In this document: in pieces, positions 32,930 to 44,800 of the stretch | Numbering within the stretch: position 1 is the stretch's first letter | How the letters are laid out: the number at the start of each line of letters is the position of its first letter | Source: Ephydatia muelleri | Taxonomy: Eukaryota > Porifera > Demospongiae > Spongillida > Spongillidae | Length of the DNA stretch: 64,000 nt | Reading direction: 5' to 3' | Assembly (NCBI GenBank): GCA_013339895.1 | Contig: JABACO010000001.1 | Coordinates: forward strand, 4,947,092 to 5,011,091 | Program-made: the position numbers and the translations under genes | The notes under the pieces: generated by a model | Seen by the model: the letters and a program-made list of their open reading frames with translations, nothing else | Databases searched by the model: none | Told to the model about the DNA's origin: nothing

Positions 32930-34975
32930 TTCTAGTTGCAGCGTAAAAGTAAAATCCTTTCAAGCCTGTCTGCATCAATTCTCCACCTCTTTCTGTCAAG
33001 GATTAGCTTCAATTGGGAAAAAAAACACGTTCAGAAGGTGCACTTAATGCTGGAATAGCCAAATATTTTAGTGCCATCTTTGCTATATTTGGAAAATCTC
33101 CTTCATTAATGCTCCACCAGTCCATAACATTATTTACACGCCAATTGGTGGATTCTGCTGTTAGGTATTGACGAAACTCATCGTCTACCATCTCTTTGCT
33201 GGTTACGGTAGGATCAGTAGCCAAACGCTCTGCAGCGTCGTGTTTATCAAAATCAAAAAAAGCATCCAATGCAATTGTTGTGTCATCTCTGGTCAATTGG
33301 ACACCTGCAGGTGCATCATCAGTACCAATACCAGCAATATTGTAAAGCTCTCCTTGAACCTGGCATGAGCCTGTGTTTTCTGGGCAACTGTCAACCATGA
33401 TAAATTCTTGTGCCCTGGATGGACAAGAGCTGCATCAGTGAGGATCGAGATGCGAAAATGGATCAAATCATGTTTGAAACCCTGATTTCAATAATAGGTA
33501 GCATTCAAATACTTCTGCAGGAAGATGGTTCCAGTTCTGTACTTCCAGGTTCCAGGAAGGTGGAGGGCCAGCATTGGCAAATGCAGAATTCAATATAGTT
33601 ATTAGCCTGGAAATGCTGCATAGGGTCAGGTACTTTTCACCTTCGAAAAAAACTGACATCTCCCGAAGTGGCTTTAAAAGCTTACAAAGCTTGGAGGCAG
33701 CTTCCCATTCCTGAGGACTTGGATCTGGCTGCATGTTAAATTCCCTGCATTCCTCTTTTATGAATGGGTCCAGTGTCATGCATCGCTCCAACATGTAATA
33801 GGTGAAGTTCCATCGGGTAATGATATCTTTTGTCACTACTGAGTGGTCGTACTTTCCTTCTAAACCTGCAGGGAGGACATCATCATTACATAATTCAAGC
33901 ATTTCCTTGTCAGATTTCATTTTCTTCCTCTGCAATTGCTTTAGACATTCCAATCTCTGAGGGCTGTTCCTGATGTTACTGGTAACAAGTGAACCAGATC
34001 ACTAGTTAAGGAATCTGGAACCTTTGGATCAAGTGCATTTTTAACCACCAGGTTAAATGTGTGGCAGGCACAGGATGGATCCTTTTCAACAATGTTTTGT
34101 TCCAGAAGGTGGTTGACCACTGCTCTGAAATTTGCACCATTGTCAGTGGTAACACTGTCTAGCCTTGTTCCCAGCTGGTACTTCACATTGACACAGTCTG
34201 TCAGCAGTGCAGCAATATTCTCAGCTGTATGCAATTCATTGTCAACTTTGACTGCTAGAACAGCTGACACCAATTTCCAGGAGAATTTTCCAACTACAGG
34301 TGATCCAGTGCCCAGTCACACCAACATATGATTCCCCAGTATGGGCAAGAACGCTGTCAGTGGTTAACGATATTGATGAAGCCTGCAAAGCTGATGCTCT
34401 GATCTGTAGTAAAGTTTTGTAAGCATGTAACATGGCATTGATCTATAAACACATATATTACCTTGTCTACAATTTCACTAGCTGCTTCATCATGTAGCTC
34501 TGTGGTGATGTGGCAGAACATAAGAACCACAGGAGATGAATTCTATGTACTCTCGGTATTCCGGTATGTCACTTACCAAGGGAGGCAAAAGTGCTGCACA
34601 GTGTCATCAACGTATATGCTTTCTTATGCTCTTCAATGGACATATTGGGAACAAAGTGCTTAGTAATTAATCCTGCATGAGACGAAGTGGCCGCCTCTTT
34701 CCCACCATTGCTGGATCATTCCTGCATGCATTCCTTCAGATCTCTGGAGTATAAGTGGAGGAACGATATTTAAAAAGTTTCCACAATTGTGAAGCAGCCT
34801 TAGTCTGGGGACCAGACCTAAAATAAATTGTCTGGTCCCCTGGCACACATAACTGCATATAAAAAATAAAGTATTTGACATACAACTTGTGTTCATCTGT
34901 CAAGTGCTTCCTCATCTTTGATGTAGAACCATCAACTCTGGATATCCTTTACTCCTGTTCACAGAGAACGCACAA
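32930..34975 (-). mobile_element. Decayed BED-finger hAT transposase (Ac-like)
   Basis: Minus-strand frames in order: a BED zinc-finger remnant (VLCEQE, stop, then GSTSKMRKHLTDEH at about 34975-34885); LTTDSVLAHTGESYVGVTGHW (about 34370-34310); SVTTDNGANFRAVVNHLLEQ and CACHTFNLVVKNAL (about 34160-34030); ITRWNFTYYMLERC (about 33820); and the dimerisation part WWSINEGDFPNIAKMALKYL, AIPALSAPSERVF, continuing in another frame as LDRKRWRIDADRLERILLL (to about 32945). Several frame changes and at least one stop show it is dead. It differs from the ZMYM1-like hAT pieces elsewhere in the window. Confidence 0.87.
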
Positions 34976-35001
34976 ACTCCATTCGTTGAACTGGGCTGGA
35001 G

Positions 35002-35088
35002 ATACGCTCGTTTAAAAAACTAGCAATTTTTATCAGGGTCTCAAGTTGGGGGCGGAGGGGGGTGGGGTGGGGGGGAGGCTTATACGTC
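35002..35088 (-). mobile_element. Terminal fragment of the TACCGTAAAG element, inverted
   Basis: Read on the minus strand it carries TATAAGCC, a C-rich run, CGCCCCCAACTTGAGACCCT and AACGAGCGTATCTCC, matching the first ~85 bp inside the end of the elements at 24286 and 57950. It lies just upstream of the BED-finger hAT transposase remains. Confidence 0.72.
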
Positions 35089-35649
35089 GCATCATGCTGG
35101 TAAGTTTCTAGAAACCATTTAAATTATTGACCTGATTCATTGCATCATACTGAGCAAATAATTCTTGTTCAAGAGAAGTGTAAAAACAAATCACTCAACT
35201 CAATTTTTTTATTTTTAAATTATTATTTTAATTTTTTATATTAGTATATTGATTTATACATCATACAATTACACACAGAAGATCAGTAGTCCATTGCATC
35301 GACCTGCATGTCTGCACCTGCAAGGATCTTGCATAGCCCTCGCGTTTGCACTCACAAGCACAATGCTCAGTCTGCCATATAGATCCCCAAAACTTGGGAT
35401 TTGCTACAGTTTGTGAGGATGGCTTCGCGCATGGCTATGCAGGAGAAAGCATTGCATGCCTCTTCACCTATTTGTTTTATTTATTTATTTGGAATTACTA
35501 CAACGTGCACATTGTACAATTGTAGAGTACGTTCATTTTTGCACAGACATATATAATTAGTATTATTTTTATGCAACACACTAAACAACATACAATACAT
35601 AGAATAATGTCCTACAAGAAATTATATACATAGAAAAAGAAAAGAAATA
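35089..35649. other. No recognisable gene
   Basis: AT-rich sequence between the hAT remains and the LINE 3' part. Confidence 0.45.
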
Positions 35650-37200
35650 AAATAGTAATGCATAGCTGAGCCACTTAATGCGCAAGTTCTGGCAGACCAG
35701 CCCATCATCCATGGCTGCACCACTTCTCCGAGAACCCCGTAGGCATAAATTTTTGGCCCTCAAAATGGCAAAAGGTAGCCTGGATCTTATCCATCCTGCT
35801 ACTTCTGGATATGATCTTTTCCTTATGGTAGCAATTTTTTCAGCAAGGAGTTTGACAAATCATTCTGCTTCCCGGCCTAAAACTCCATCGACAGAAACCA
35901 CTGGGGGTGTGAAGGGGCATCACAATATTTTCTCTTCTCTTCTATGGCAGTTTATAGAATCGCAGCAACAGCCCTGTGTGAATATGACGGAGCGTCAGTG
36001 TCAACGACACGTAAATCGAACAACGCTACCGTTTGAGGCCGCCAACCCCTCTGCTACTAAGATCAGCTGGTACACCACATGCATCATTAGCTTTTTGTAC
36101 TACAGGTTCCCATATTATCTCCTTGCACACAATTGATGCTATGTCACCTATTGCATCCCTGATTTCATTGTGACGCTGGATCACAAGTCCACCTTTCCTG
36201 CAGTCGAGGGCATGAGTAAGGCTGAAAGCTTCCCCACAATTGTCACAGTTAGCTGGTGTCTTGATGAGAGGCCTATGGTAACGTATTGTGAGGAAGTCAT
36301 GGAATTCAGTTGCTGATAAGTCAAAATGATGTAGAGAGATGGGCAAGACTGTTAGCAATGATGAAGATTTACACCCAACTGATCTGGAAATAGCTCGTCT
36401 GGTTTTAGTGTCTAAGAAAGCTAGGACCATGGCTAGTTTGTCCTCATCAAACTGTTGAAGGGTTTTGCGGATGCTTGATGCTGCTTCAGACATTAGGATA
36501 GAGTGGTCAGTTGTGGAAAAGTGTTTGGAGCCTTCGATGGCATCAACAATGTTCCGGCTCTTGATATTGTAATATTAACCTTGGCTGTATCAACTGGGTT
36601 TCAGTTTCTCATGCCCCCCATTCGTGCAGGAAGGGAAAACAGAAGTTGTTCTTGAAGTGTAAGGGTGCCTGCAAAAACTGCTGGCCAGAACTTTCCATTC
36701 ATTGCTTCCTGAATGATAATACCGGTATACTCCTCATCAAAGTTAGGGAGTATGCATTGCAGGTATGACCACTCAAGTTGTACAGATTTTGCTAAAGCAG
36801 CAAACGCTGCTTGGGCCACATTGGACAGCTTGACAATTCTATTAGCCCATTTCATTATCTTCTTCTGTACAAAGGTCTTGGCTCTCCAATGAAGCCACCA
36901 AGGAAACGGTATCCCTTTGACAACTTTGACTCCAAGCTGTTCAAAGATTGATCTGGCTTCTGTCTCATGATTTGCGTCAACTATGAGAATACATTTTTCT
37001 GCCTCAGGATGATATCCATACTTTGGGCCTTGCTCACATAACTCATCAAACCATTCATGTGTGTGGGTAAGCTTAGCTGAACACTAGGAGTCATTGGCAT
37101 TTTTGTTTTTAAATCGAGTTTAATGACTCTTAATAAAAATTCTAGTTGTGTTTTTTGATTGCTGATTGTGATTGTACGCATTGCACAGATTGGCAATTTT
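35650..37200 (-). mobile_element. LINE (non-LTR retrotransposon) 3' part
   Basis: Minus-strand frames run in order. First is KYGYHPEAEKCILIVDANHE with ARSIFEQLGVKVVKGIPF (about 37030-36905). Then IMKWANRIVKLSNVAQAAFA to LPARMGGMRN (36855-36601). Next is a block with CDNCGEAFSLTHALDCRKGG and LVIQRHNEIRDAIGDIAS (about 36270-36130). The tail holds VSVDGVLGREAEWFVKLLAE, ILRAKNLCLRGSRR and MDDGL (about 35910-35690). This is the region after the RT core, including the C-terminal Cys/His stretch. The frame breaks several times. The 5' part with the catalytic YxDD is absent here. The clade was not determined. Confidence 0.8.
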
Positions 37201-38712
37201 GTCGCAAATTTGAGTGAGACTTTTCACTCAGGACAGCAGATATTTGCTTCTCTTAGCTCGAATTTGACCATTGGACATACACAAAGGCAACAGTTCTATT
37301 AGATTGAGATTTATACCTTGCCCTCTATGGTGCAATGTCAGATCAAGTCACTTTGGCTGAATACATTTAAGCCAAAATAACAAATGAAGCATCCACGTCA
37401 CTTTAATCTATTATGTCATTTTCTTCATGTTCTACAGGTATCAATATAGCATTTATACCGTACTGTTCGCATACACTTTCTACATTGTATGAATGCTTTG
37501 TAATGTCCTGCTTCCATATACAGGTTGCTGTCAAAGTACTGTCATGGCGACGAGTTGTAATCTGGACTTTTCAGTTCAGTGCAAGCAACAGCTTGAAAAG
37601 ATGGGCAAGGTCATACATACATGTATATATCATTTAATGCATTCCAATTGAAATATACATTGTATTCTCATCATGGAGCTGTATAGTATTCCTTCAGTGT
37701 ATATGTACAGTAGAGGATGCAGAGATAGTTATGCTGCATTTGGTTTGCATGTGAGAACTAATGACTGCAATATGCGTAGCATCTTTCTTTGATCACAAAT
37801 GGTACTAATTTTGGCTGTATGTATTGAATATGATGGATTATAATGGAATTTGATTCCACAATTTGGACTCATGCTGGTCATTTGTTCCGAGCATTCGTTT
37901 CCAATGTATAGTTGCCATGTTGTTTGTTTTTGGAGACTAATCTGTGTTAATAGCCAACCACATGTGATTGCGCATGTCGAGAGTTTGATGAGGTCTTGTA
38001 GCTCTTTCAGAACCCACATCGTTCCTTTCAAATGTGGGTACATGAACAAGGGGTCGTACAAAGCTATCAATAACAGCTAAGAGATCCTGGTTGGGAAAAA
38101 GTCAGCGAAACAAAGTTTTAAAGACATTCTCTATCCAATATTTATGGTACAAATGTGTTTTGTGCTCAAAGGTTCATAATGACAATGAAATCTTGAGCAT
38201 TTGTAGACAAATCTGATAATTGTCCACCCAACGTTGTTATTTGCCAGGTAAGTGACCTGTCAAACCTTAATCCTGTTAAGCACAGGACTTGAGCTGGGTG
38301 GTTGGTAATGCATGGCTGCAATAATTGCGTTTGTAAAAAAAGGTGTGGCTGACATTATTTCTAGTGATTGGAATAGCCATTATGACAGAGTATAATGGTG
38401 TAGTGTGTGCATGGGGATAGCCTTGAAATAGGTGGCTGTGATGCTTTCTTTGCCTATCAATGCAGATTTTAGTGCCTAGTTACAGCTTTTAATTTTTGGC
38501 CTTGTTTTGAAAAAAAAAACATTCTAGCCAAAGTAACATGCCACTTCCAGGCAAGGAACAGTATTAAATGCAATGTAGTTCATGCGAGTTCATATGGGCA
38601 AATTGCGTTGTTCTTATGTATGTGTATGCAAAAGTACATATTGTCATTTGAAATGAGAGTATTAGGAATGTGCATGTTTGTGCTTTTATTTATGTTTATT
38701 TTTCCACAACAG
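37201..38712. other. Upstream flank or intron of the ankyrin-SecA gene
   Basis: AT-rich with no protein motif. It ends in a strong 3' splice-site context: a T-rich stretch (GCTTTTATTTATGTTTATTT) followed by TTCCACAACAG at 38702-38712. I therefore read 38712 as the end of an intron. Upstream exons and the promoter are not recognised here. Confidence 0.5.
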
Positions 38713-41700
38713 GATATTTTTGCTAAACTTATTAATGACAATGTCAGGAGCCATTTACAGATTCAAGAAATGCCAATGCCAATGCCAAGCACATCTCATC
38801 ACCTGGATGTGCCCAAAGAAAAGCCAATTACATCTCATCAGCCAAATGTGCCCAAAGATAAGCCATATACATCTCCTCAGCCATGTGCAGAATCCTCAGA
38901 AGTTTCAGAACTTCGCAATCAGGCAATGCTATCTCTTTTCACCTATTATGTCTTAAATCCAATGCAGCAAATCTCTCCATTTGGTTTTCCAATATGTCTT
39001 CCATCATTTCACAGTATTTACATTAACCTTTATCCACAAATGACACATTTACATTCCAATGGATATTGGGAACTAATGATCAAGGCATCTTTAGGCACAC
39101 TCTCACTTAATGACAGATCCAGCCTAGATAAACTTACCTTAGATCAAAGAAGGAGTGTATTACACACCTATAGAGCATTGACATGCCTTAAACAACCGGG
39201 TGTGGATCAGACCAGATTTTCTACCATTTTATCCATGCTTGGTCTTACTGACTCCTATAATTCTATGATGGGGTTGTGTAGGATCCACAGGGCTGCACAA
39301 AATGGTGTCATAGGTGGTGTTGCCACAAAGGTTGGAGAACTAAAGGGATTTAAGGATTCCGTTTCATTTACTTTGCATTCTGAGAATATTTTTGTTGTAA
39401 AGGTCACAGATAATTGTGGTGTTTGTCATCAGCCTTTCAGCAGTGGTGAGCTAAAACAGATTTTAAGAGAATTGGCAATTGGAATTTATCTGCATGACAC
39501 ATATCCTTTTTTCAGTCTGCATTTCAACGAGGACAGCTGCCTCTATCCAGTGATTCATCCTGCCTACCAGAATACTTTGGTAGGAGAAGTGATTGGATTC
39601 TTGGATTACTTCATGAAAGGGTTTCTAAATGGTGGTGTTTACGACAAAAGTTTTCTACAAAATTGGCACAAGTCATGCAATATGGACAAGGAGTTTCTTA
39701 AAAGCCATCTAATTGATTTACAACGTTATTTTCGAGACAATTTGCCCAATTCTGAATACATCTCGTTGCGGGAGATGATGGCAAGAGAAGGATTAGAAGG
39801 TCCTGAACAAGACATGTCAGAAAATCCAGGTTCAATTTTTAGAACAAGGTTCATGACATCATTTCGTATTATTTCACAAGTGCGTGAGGCTCGTGAACAA
39901 GACGGGGTGTTTTTTATTGATCCAGACTTTGATGTTGAGTACACAATTGACTTAATGCCTGATTACAAGGAATATGTTGATCATTTTCAAAGAGAAAATG
40001 GATCATTTCCAGCAAGTTATGCAACTCTACAAAGTGTTTATGAATCCATGAAAGACCGCATAAAAACCTGGATGCCCAAAGTGCCCATATTTGAGGAGTA
40101 CTTTCAAAAGCTTGGTGTGATTAGCTTTTGTGTTTACTATCTGAATACCATGAAAATGGCAGGAAGGATTCCAAGGTTTAGAGAAGTCACCAATGTGTGC
40201 AGTGTTGTATTTCCAAAAGTACTACCTCCAGTTCCTGTGCGTTATTACATATTTCACAAACTTAATTTAACTTTAAAAGCATTTATACAAGAATGCCGGG
40301 TTGAGGAAGATAAATCAACTTTTCAAGAAGTAAAGCTTGATCAGATGCTGAAGGAGTTTGCTCAACAGTACATTCCTGAACCATGTTCAGCAGCACGAAA
40401 TCGAGTAAAGAATGTGGTAGAAAGTTTTATCAAAAAAGCGGTTCCTTTAGAAGTAGTATCAATGGGGTTAGATCCAGACTTTTTAAAGAAGAATACAAGA
40501 ATTGTGACCCAACACTTAATACAGTTTGCGATGGAATACCATCGTGGTTTTAAAACTTGGGCCCATGAATTGTTTGCAGAAATGCCCATGTTGGGAACAG
40601 CTGATGAATTTGAAAGAAAAACGAATCTCCAGGAGCAGATTGATTTTCTGAATTTTCTGATTGTTCAGTTAGAGCAAACTCAATCAAAGGAAGCAGAACC
40701 AGCACTTCCAAAATACATACAAAATCGTTATGAGGAGATTCTAGAAGATGAGGCACAAGAATGTGATCAGACAATATCAATGAAGACACAACATTTGTGT
40801 AAAATCCCTCTAACAGAGACACAACTGCGACATGAGATTACTAACCAGCTTTTGCAGCATATGGACTATTTGACTATTGATGTACATGCCACAGTTGAAA
40901 ATAATCTATCACATTTTCGTCAGCAGATGCAACAAAAATACCAGCAATTGAAAACTGAAATTGATCAGCTTTGTGCAATACAACAGCAAATTAAAGATAA
41001 ATTGGGAGAGCTTCAGCAAAAACGCCAGGAATTTCCAGCCAGGATTGCTTCATCAGAATATGAGAAAATGAAATTGGATGTTGACAGGCGATGCACTGAA
41101 TGGAAAAAGAAAGCATTTAACAAATGGGTTTCTGCATCAAAGCAGGTAGTCAATGAATATTCAAGTAAACAAGACAGGCTTTCTGATGTTCTTTTTAGTC
41201 TTCCTTGTTCAGAGAATAATTTGGTGTGTAGCAGCTATCTTCAGTCTACTCTGACAATTGCAGATGGTGGATATTATCATGCGGTTGGCGACAACATCAG
41301 AATTGTTGGTGGCTGCAGTGTTCGATTGCCCACCCTGGAACTACAACCACTGCAGCAAAGTGAACAAGGCCTGTTTGCCAAAGCTTGTATTTTGGCTGAA
41401 AAACTGGAGACTGAAACTTTCAGTTCTGAGATTTTGGAAAATGGTGGCAACAAATATATTGTTTTCAAAATACAGACAACTAAAATGAATACTGATATGT
41501 CTAGTTATATACCACTGATGTTGAGTTTGGAATCTTGCAAAATTAACAAGGACATGGAGTTAAATATTTTGACAAAACTGCTGTCAAGACTTGGAGCAGA
41601 TAAGGTGCAACTTGAAGATGAATGGTGTAGTGCTGTTGGTAGAACGACATTGGACCACGTTTTTGAATCATGTGATACTGACACTTGCAATTTCATTCTT

Positions 41701-41886
41701 CAACATGATCCAGCTTCAGTATCCATTCCAACTGAAAGTGGCATCTTGCCATTGCATACTGCTGCCAGTTCAGGAAACGTGCCGGCTGTGAAAGCTCTGC
41801 TCAGTACAATGCCAGAACAAGTAAACTTTTGCACAAACAGTGGGGAAACCCCCGTTAATAGCAGCAGCTTCAAGAGGCCACAATGA
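38713..41886 (+). CDS. Ankyrin-SecA-like giant protein, part 1: N-terminal region, coiled coil, first ankyrins
   Basis: The open frame starts at 38608, but its first 35 codons are hydrophobic and end in a strong splice acceptor (38711-38712), so the coding exon probably begins at 38713 (DIFAKLINDN). It opens with a Pro-rich, twice-repeated segment (STSHHLDVPKEKPITSHQPN). A long helical region follows with no family I recognise (about residues 60-720). A coiled coil is clear at about 40900-41040 (MQQKYQQLKTEIDQL, IQQQIKDKLGELQQKRQEF). The last 130 residues hold ankyrin motifs (GILPLHTAASSGNVPAVKAL). The frame ends inside an ankyrin repeat, GETP, at a CCCCC run; the repeat continues in the next frame as LIAAASRGHNETVRLLL. 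The two frames are thus almost certainly one gene. Confidence 0.85.
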   Translation, partial: DIFAKLINDNVRSHLQIQEMPMPMPSTSHHLDVPKEKPITSHQPNVPKDKPYTSPQPCAESSEVSELRNQAMLSLFTYYVLNPMQQISPFGFPICLPSFHSIYINLYPQMTHLHSNGYWELMIKASLGTLSLNDRSSLDKLTLDQRRSVLHTYRALTCLKQPGVDQTRFSTILSMLGLTDSYNSMMGLCRIHRAAQNGVIGGVATKVGELKGFKDSVSFTLHSENIFVVKVTDNCGVCHQPFSSGELKQILRELAIGIYLHDTYPFFSLHFNEDSCLYPVIHPAYQNTLVGEVIGFLDYFMKGFLNGGVYDKSFLQNWHKSCNMDKEFLKSHLIDLQRYFRDNLPNSEYISLREMMAREGLEGPEQDMSENPGSIFRTRFMTSFRIISQVREAREQDGVFFIDPDFDVEYTIDLMPDYKEYVDHFQRENGSFPASYATLQSVYESMKDRIKTWMPKVPIFEEYFQKLGVISFCVYYLNTMKMAGRIPRFREVTNVCSVVFPKVLPPVPVRYYIFHKLNLTLKAFIQECRVEEDKSTFQEVKLDQMLKEFAQQYIPEPCSAARNRVKNVVESFIKKAVPLEVVSMGLDPDFLKKNTRIVTQHLIQFAMEYHRGFKTWAHELFAEMPMLGTADEFERKTNLQEQIDFLNFLIVQLEQTQSKEAEPALPKYIQNRYEEILEDEAQECDQTISMKTQHLCKIPLTETQLRHEITNQLLQHMDYLTIDVHATVENNLSHFRQQMQQKYQQLKTEIDQLCAIQQQIKDKLGELQQKRQEFPARIASSEYEKMKLDVDRRCTEWKKKAFNKWVSASKQVVNEYSSKQDRLSDVLFSLPCSENNLVCSSYLQSTLTIADGGYYHAVGDNIRIVGGCSVRLPTLELQPLQQSEQGLFAKACILAEKLETETFSSEILENGGNKYIVFKIQTTKMNTDMSSYIPLMLSLESCKINKDMELNILTKLLSRLGADKVQLEDEWCSAVGRTTLDHVFESCDTDTCNFILQHDPASVSIPTESGILPLHTAASSGNVPAVKALLSTMPEQVNFCTNSGETPVNSSSFKRPQ

Positions 41887-44800
41887 AACAGTTAGGCTTT
41901 TACTAAGCTTGTCAGCTAATGTAAACCATCGTTTGCCATGTGGTCTAACAGCATTATGGGTAGCATTACAGAACCATCACGAAGAAACATCTGTCACTTT
42001 AATAAATCATACTGAGTCAAATTTAATGTATATACTTGACAATGGAGAGAATGTGTTGCATGAAGCAGTAAAGCAGTCTTTATTCACTGCAGCTACGTTA
42101 CTGATAAATCATGGAATAAACTTGTTGCAGCCACGAAAGAGTGATGGGAAGACACCATGGCATCTTGCAGCTGAATTGGGCCAGGTTGTTGTTTTGCAGG
42201 CCATGTTACAATCAGGAAGAATGACAGATGTTAACGTAACTGTGGAGGAATTATATACTGCTCCGCAGAAATCTGAAGCACTACTGAAAGTTGGAACAAG
42301 TGCACTGCATTGTGCTGCAGTCAAAGGTCACAGGGAAGTTGCAACTTTACTGATAGCAGCAAAAGCGTCGTTGAACCTCAAAAATAGACACGGGTCTACT
42401 CCTCTTGTTATGGCAATGGAAAATGGATTTGAAGATATTGCAATGATGCTGGCAGGACAAGGTGAATGTGGTACAACCACTGACCTCATCTGTGCTGCTA
42501 AGTTAAAAATGTTCAAAGTCTGTGATGTCCTAGTGAGGAATGGAGTATCCATTCTTGGTTATGATGATTTGGGTCTTGATTATGCTTACTATTTACTGAT
42601 CACTGGTGAATATTTCAGATATCATTACTTGGCAGAAGAAAAAAGAATTGACTGTAACAAAGTATACAGTGGTGCTTCCAGTTTGGCAATTGCCGCAGAA
42701 CATGGTCATACAGCACTAGCAAATTACCTTATGGAGAAAGGAGTGTGTTACAAGTCCCCTAGAGACCGAGACTTGGTTCATTGGCTTGTTATTGCTGATG
42801 ATGTTGGTTATTTACGGAAATGGCTAGTTAGTCATTCTTTAGTGCATGGAAACATCACAAAAGGGGTGGAGAGTGGCAAAACACTTCTTTATTTAGCAGC
42901 TGAACATGCAAGTATTCAATGCTTGATTTTACTGAGAAAAAGTGTACCTTCAGAGATGGTTACAAATGCTTGGCATGACAAGCACATACTTGTTGCAGTT
43001 GTTCTAAGTGGAAATGTTAAAGTCCTGGAAATTCTGCTACCATTAGTTCGTGATTTGGATCAAACAATAAATCCTGCAGGATATAATTCTATGACTTGGG
43101 CTGCTGAAATTGGATCAATTGCTTTTATCAAGCAGATAACATGCTGGGGTGGAAGTATTCTAAAGGAAGATTCAAAGGGTCGGACTCCTATGCAAGTTGC
43201 TATTTTCCACAATGATCTCAAGCTGTTGCGTGCTATTTCAGAGATAGTTAGTCCTACTCAGTGGCCCAAAGATATTTGGATGACAGCAAACATTGGAGGT
43301 TGTAAGAAAAAAATTATCTCATGGCTGTTTGATAAGTTAGGTTGTGAACAAAAGACAGTTGACAAGGAAAAGTGTGTGGTGGCACTTCACAATGCTATTC
43401 ATTCAGGAGATGAGAATTGTGTGGAGGCAATTTTGCAGCTGATGAAAAAGAATGACATCCTTGCATGTGTAAGCAATATAGCAATAGATGGTAGAACAGC
43501 ACTTGCACTTGCAACAAAAAATACCCAGTGCAAAATCATTGATACTTTGCTGGCTTACGGCACTAAAGCTGACTTTCCTCCTACCAAAGAATGTGCGCTG
43601 TTTTCAGCATGTGTTTTAAATGATGTTGAACTCCTGCGCAAATTCTATGTGAAAGGAGCTTATTCAGTCCCCATTGCCAGTCAACTAATGCACGAATTAA
43701 GACCATTTACAGGATATGATTACGTAAAGAAAGCTTTGTCAGGAATTTTTATTCGGTTTGATAGAGACAGAAGAGCACTGCTATCTTCAATTGAAGATGA
43801 AAATCTCACAAATTATCAACAAATTCTTCTAAAAGGATTCCCAATAAATTGCATCTACATGAATGTAAATGGTGAAGAATTATTTTTTCCATTTGCATTG
43901 ATCTTGGTTCCATCTCTGAAAGCATTTTTGCAATTAAGCACTGATAGACTGAAAATTGATGCCTTGGATAAGAATGGAAAGTCACTTGGATATTATTTGA
44001 TGCTTTTGCCAGATGATCAGACAAAACATATACTGTCATATATACAAATGCACTTCAAAAAGCAGTTTACTTCAATGCTCAAATTGAGAGATGATTTCCA
44101 TATTCCACTGAAATGTATCAAACGGTGGTTAAACTTGTTGGAATCAATAGAAAGTCCATTGGAAACTAGTGTTGGGCCTGATGGTTTGACACCGTTACAC
44201 CTGGCTGTCTGTTCAAAGAATGTAGCAGATGTTTCTCATTTTTTGAACACATTTGAAACCTTTCCTGTGGACAAACCAGATAAGAATGGTGTAACTGCAC
44301 TTATGATGGCAGCAGCCACAGGCAATGAATCCATAATTAGAGAATTGATGGCAAAAGGAGCGGATCCTAATTTGACAGACAGGAAATGTAGAAATGCATT
44401 TCATCATGCCCTACAAGCAAAAGAAATGAAGGTCAGTATACTTTTGATGTGCAAAATGCGAGACCTTTCTGCCAAAGATAGGAATGGAAAAACATTGTTG
44501 ATGTATGCTGTACTAGGTCACATGAATCCAGTAATTCGCCGACTCATTGCTTGTGGTGTGGATGTGCATGCCGTTGATGACAAAAAAGGTTTTTCAGCAC
44601 TTCATTATGCCGCTGTAGTTGGAAATACAGAAACAATTAGCATCCTTGTGAAGGAGCCAAACCGAGTGAACTCAACCAAGCCAGGAGACATCAATGACAT
44701 CTCAAACGTAACTCCATTGCATCTGGCATCTCATCAGGGCCATGTGAGTGCTTGTAATGAGCTGTTAATTGCAGGAGCATGCCCAGCAGCAAAGTACGCA

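Noticed and set aside
38608-38712. Hydrophobic N-terminus of the SecA-fusion frame as a signal peptide or membrane anchor
   Set aside because: It ends exactly in a T-rich tract plus ACAACAG, a strong splice acceptor, so it is more likely intron sequence read through by chance.
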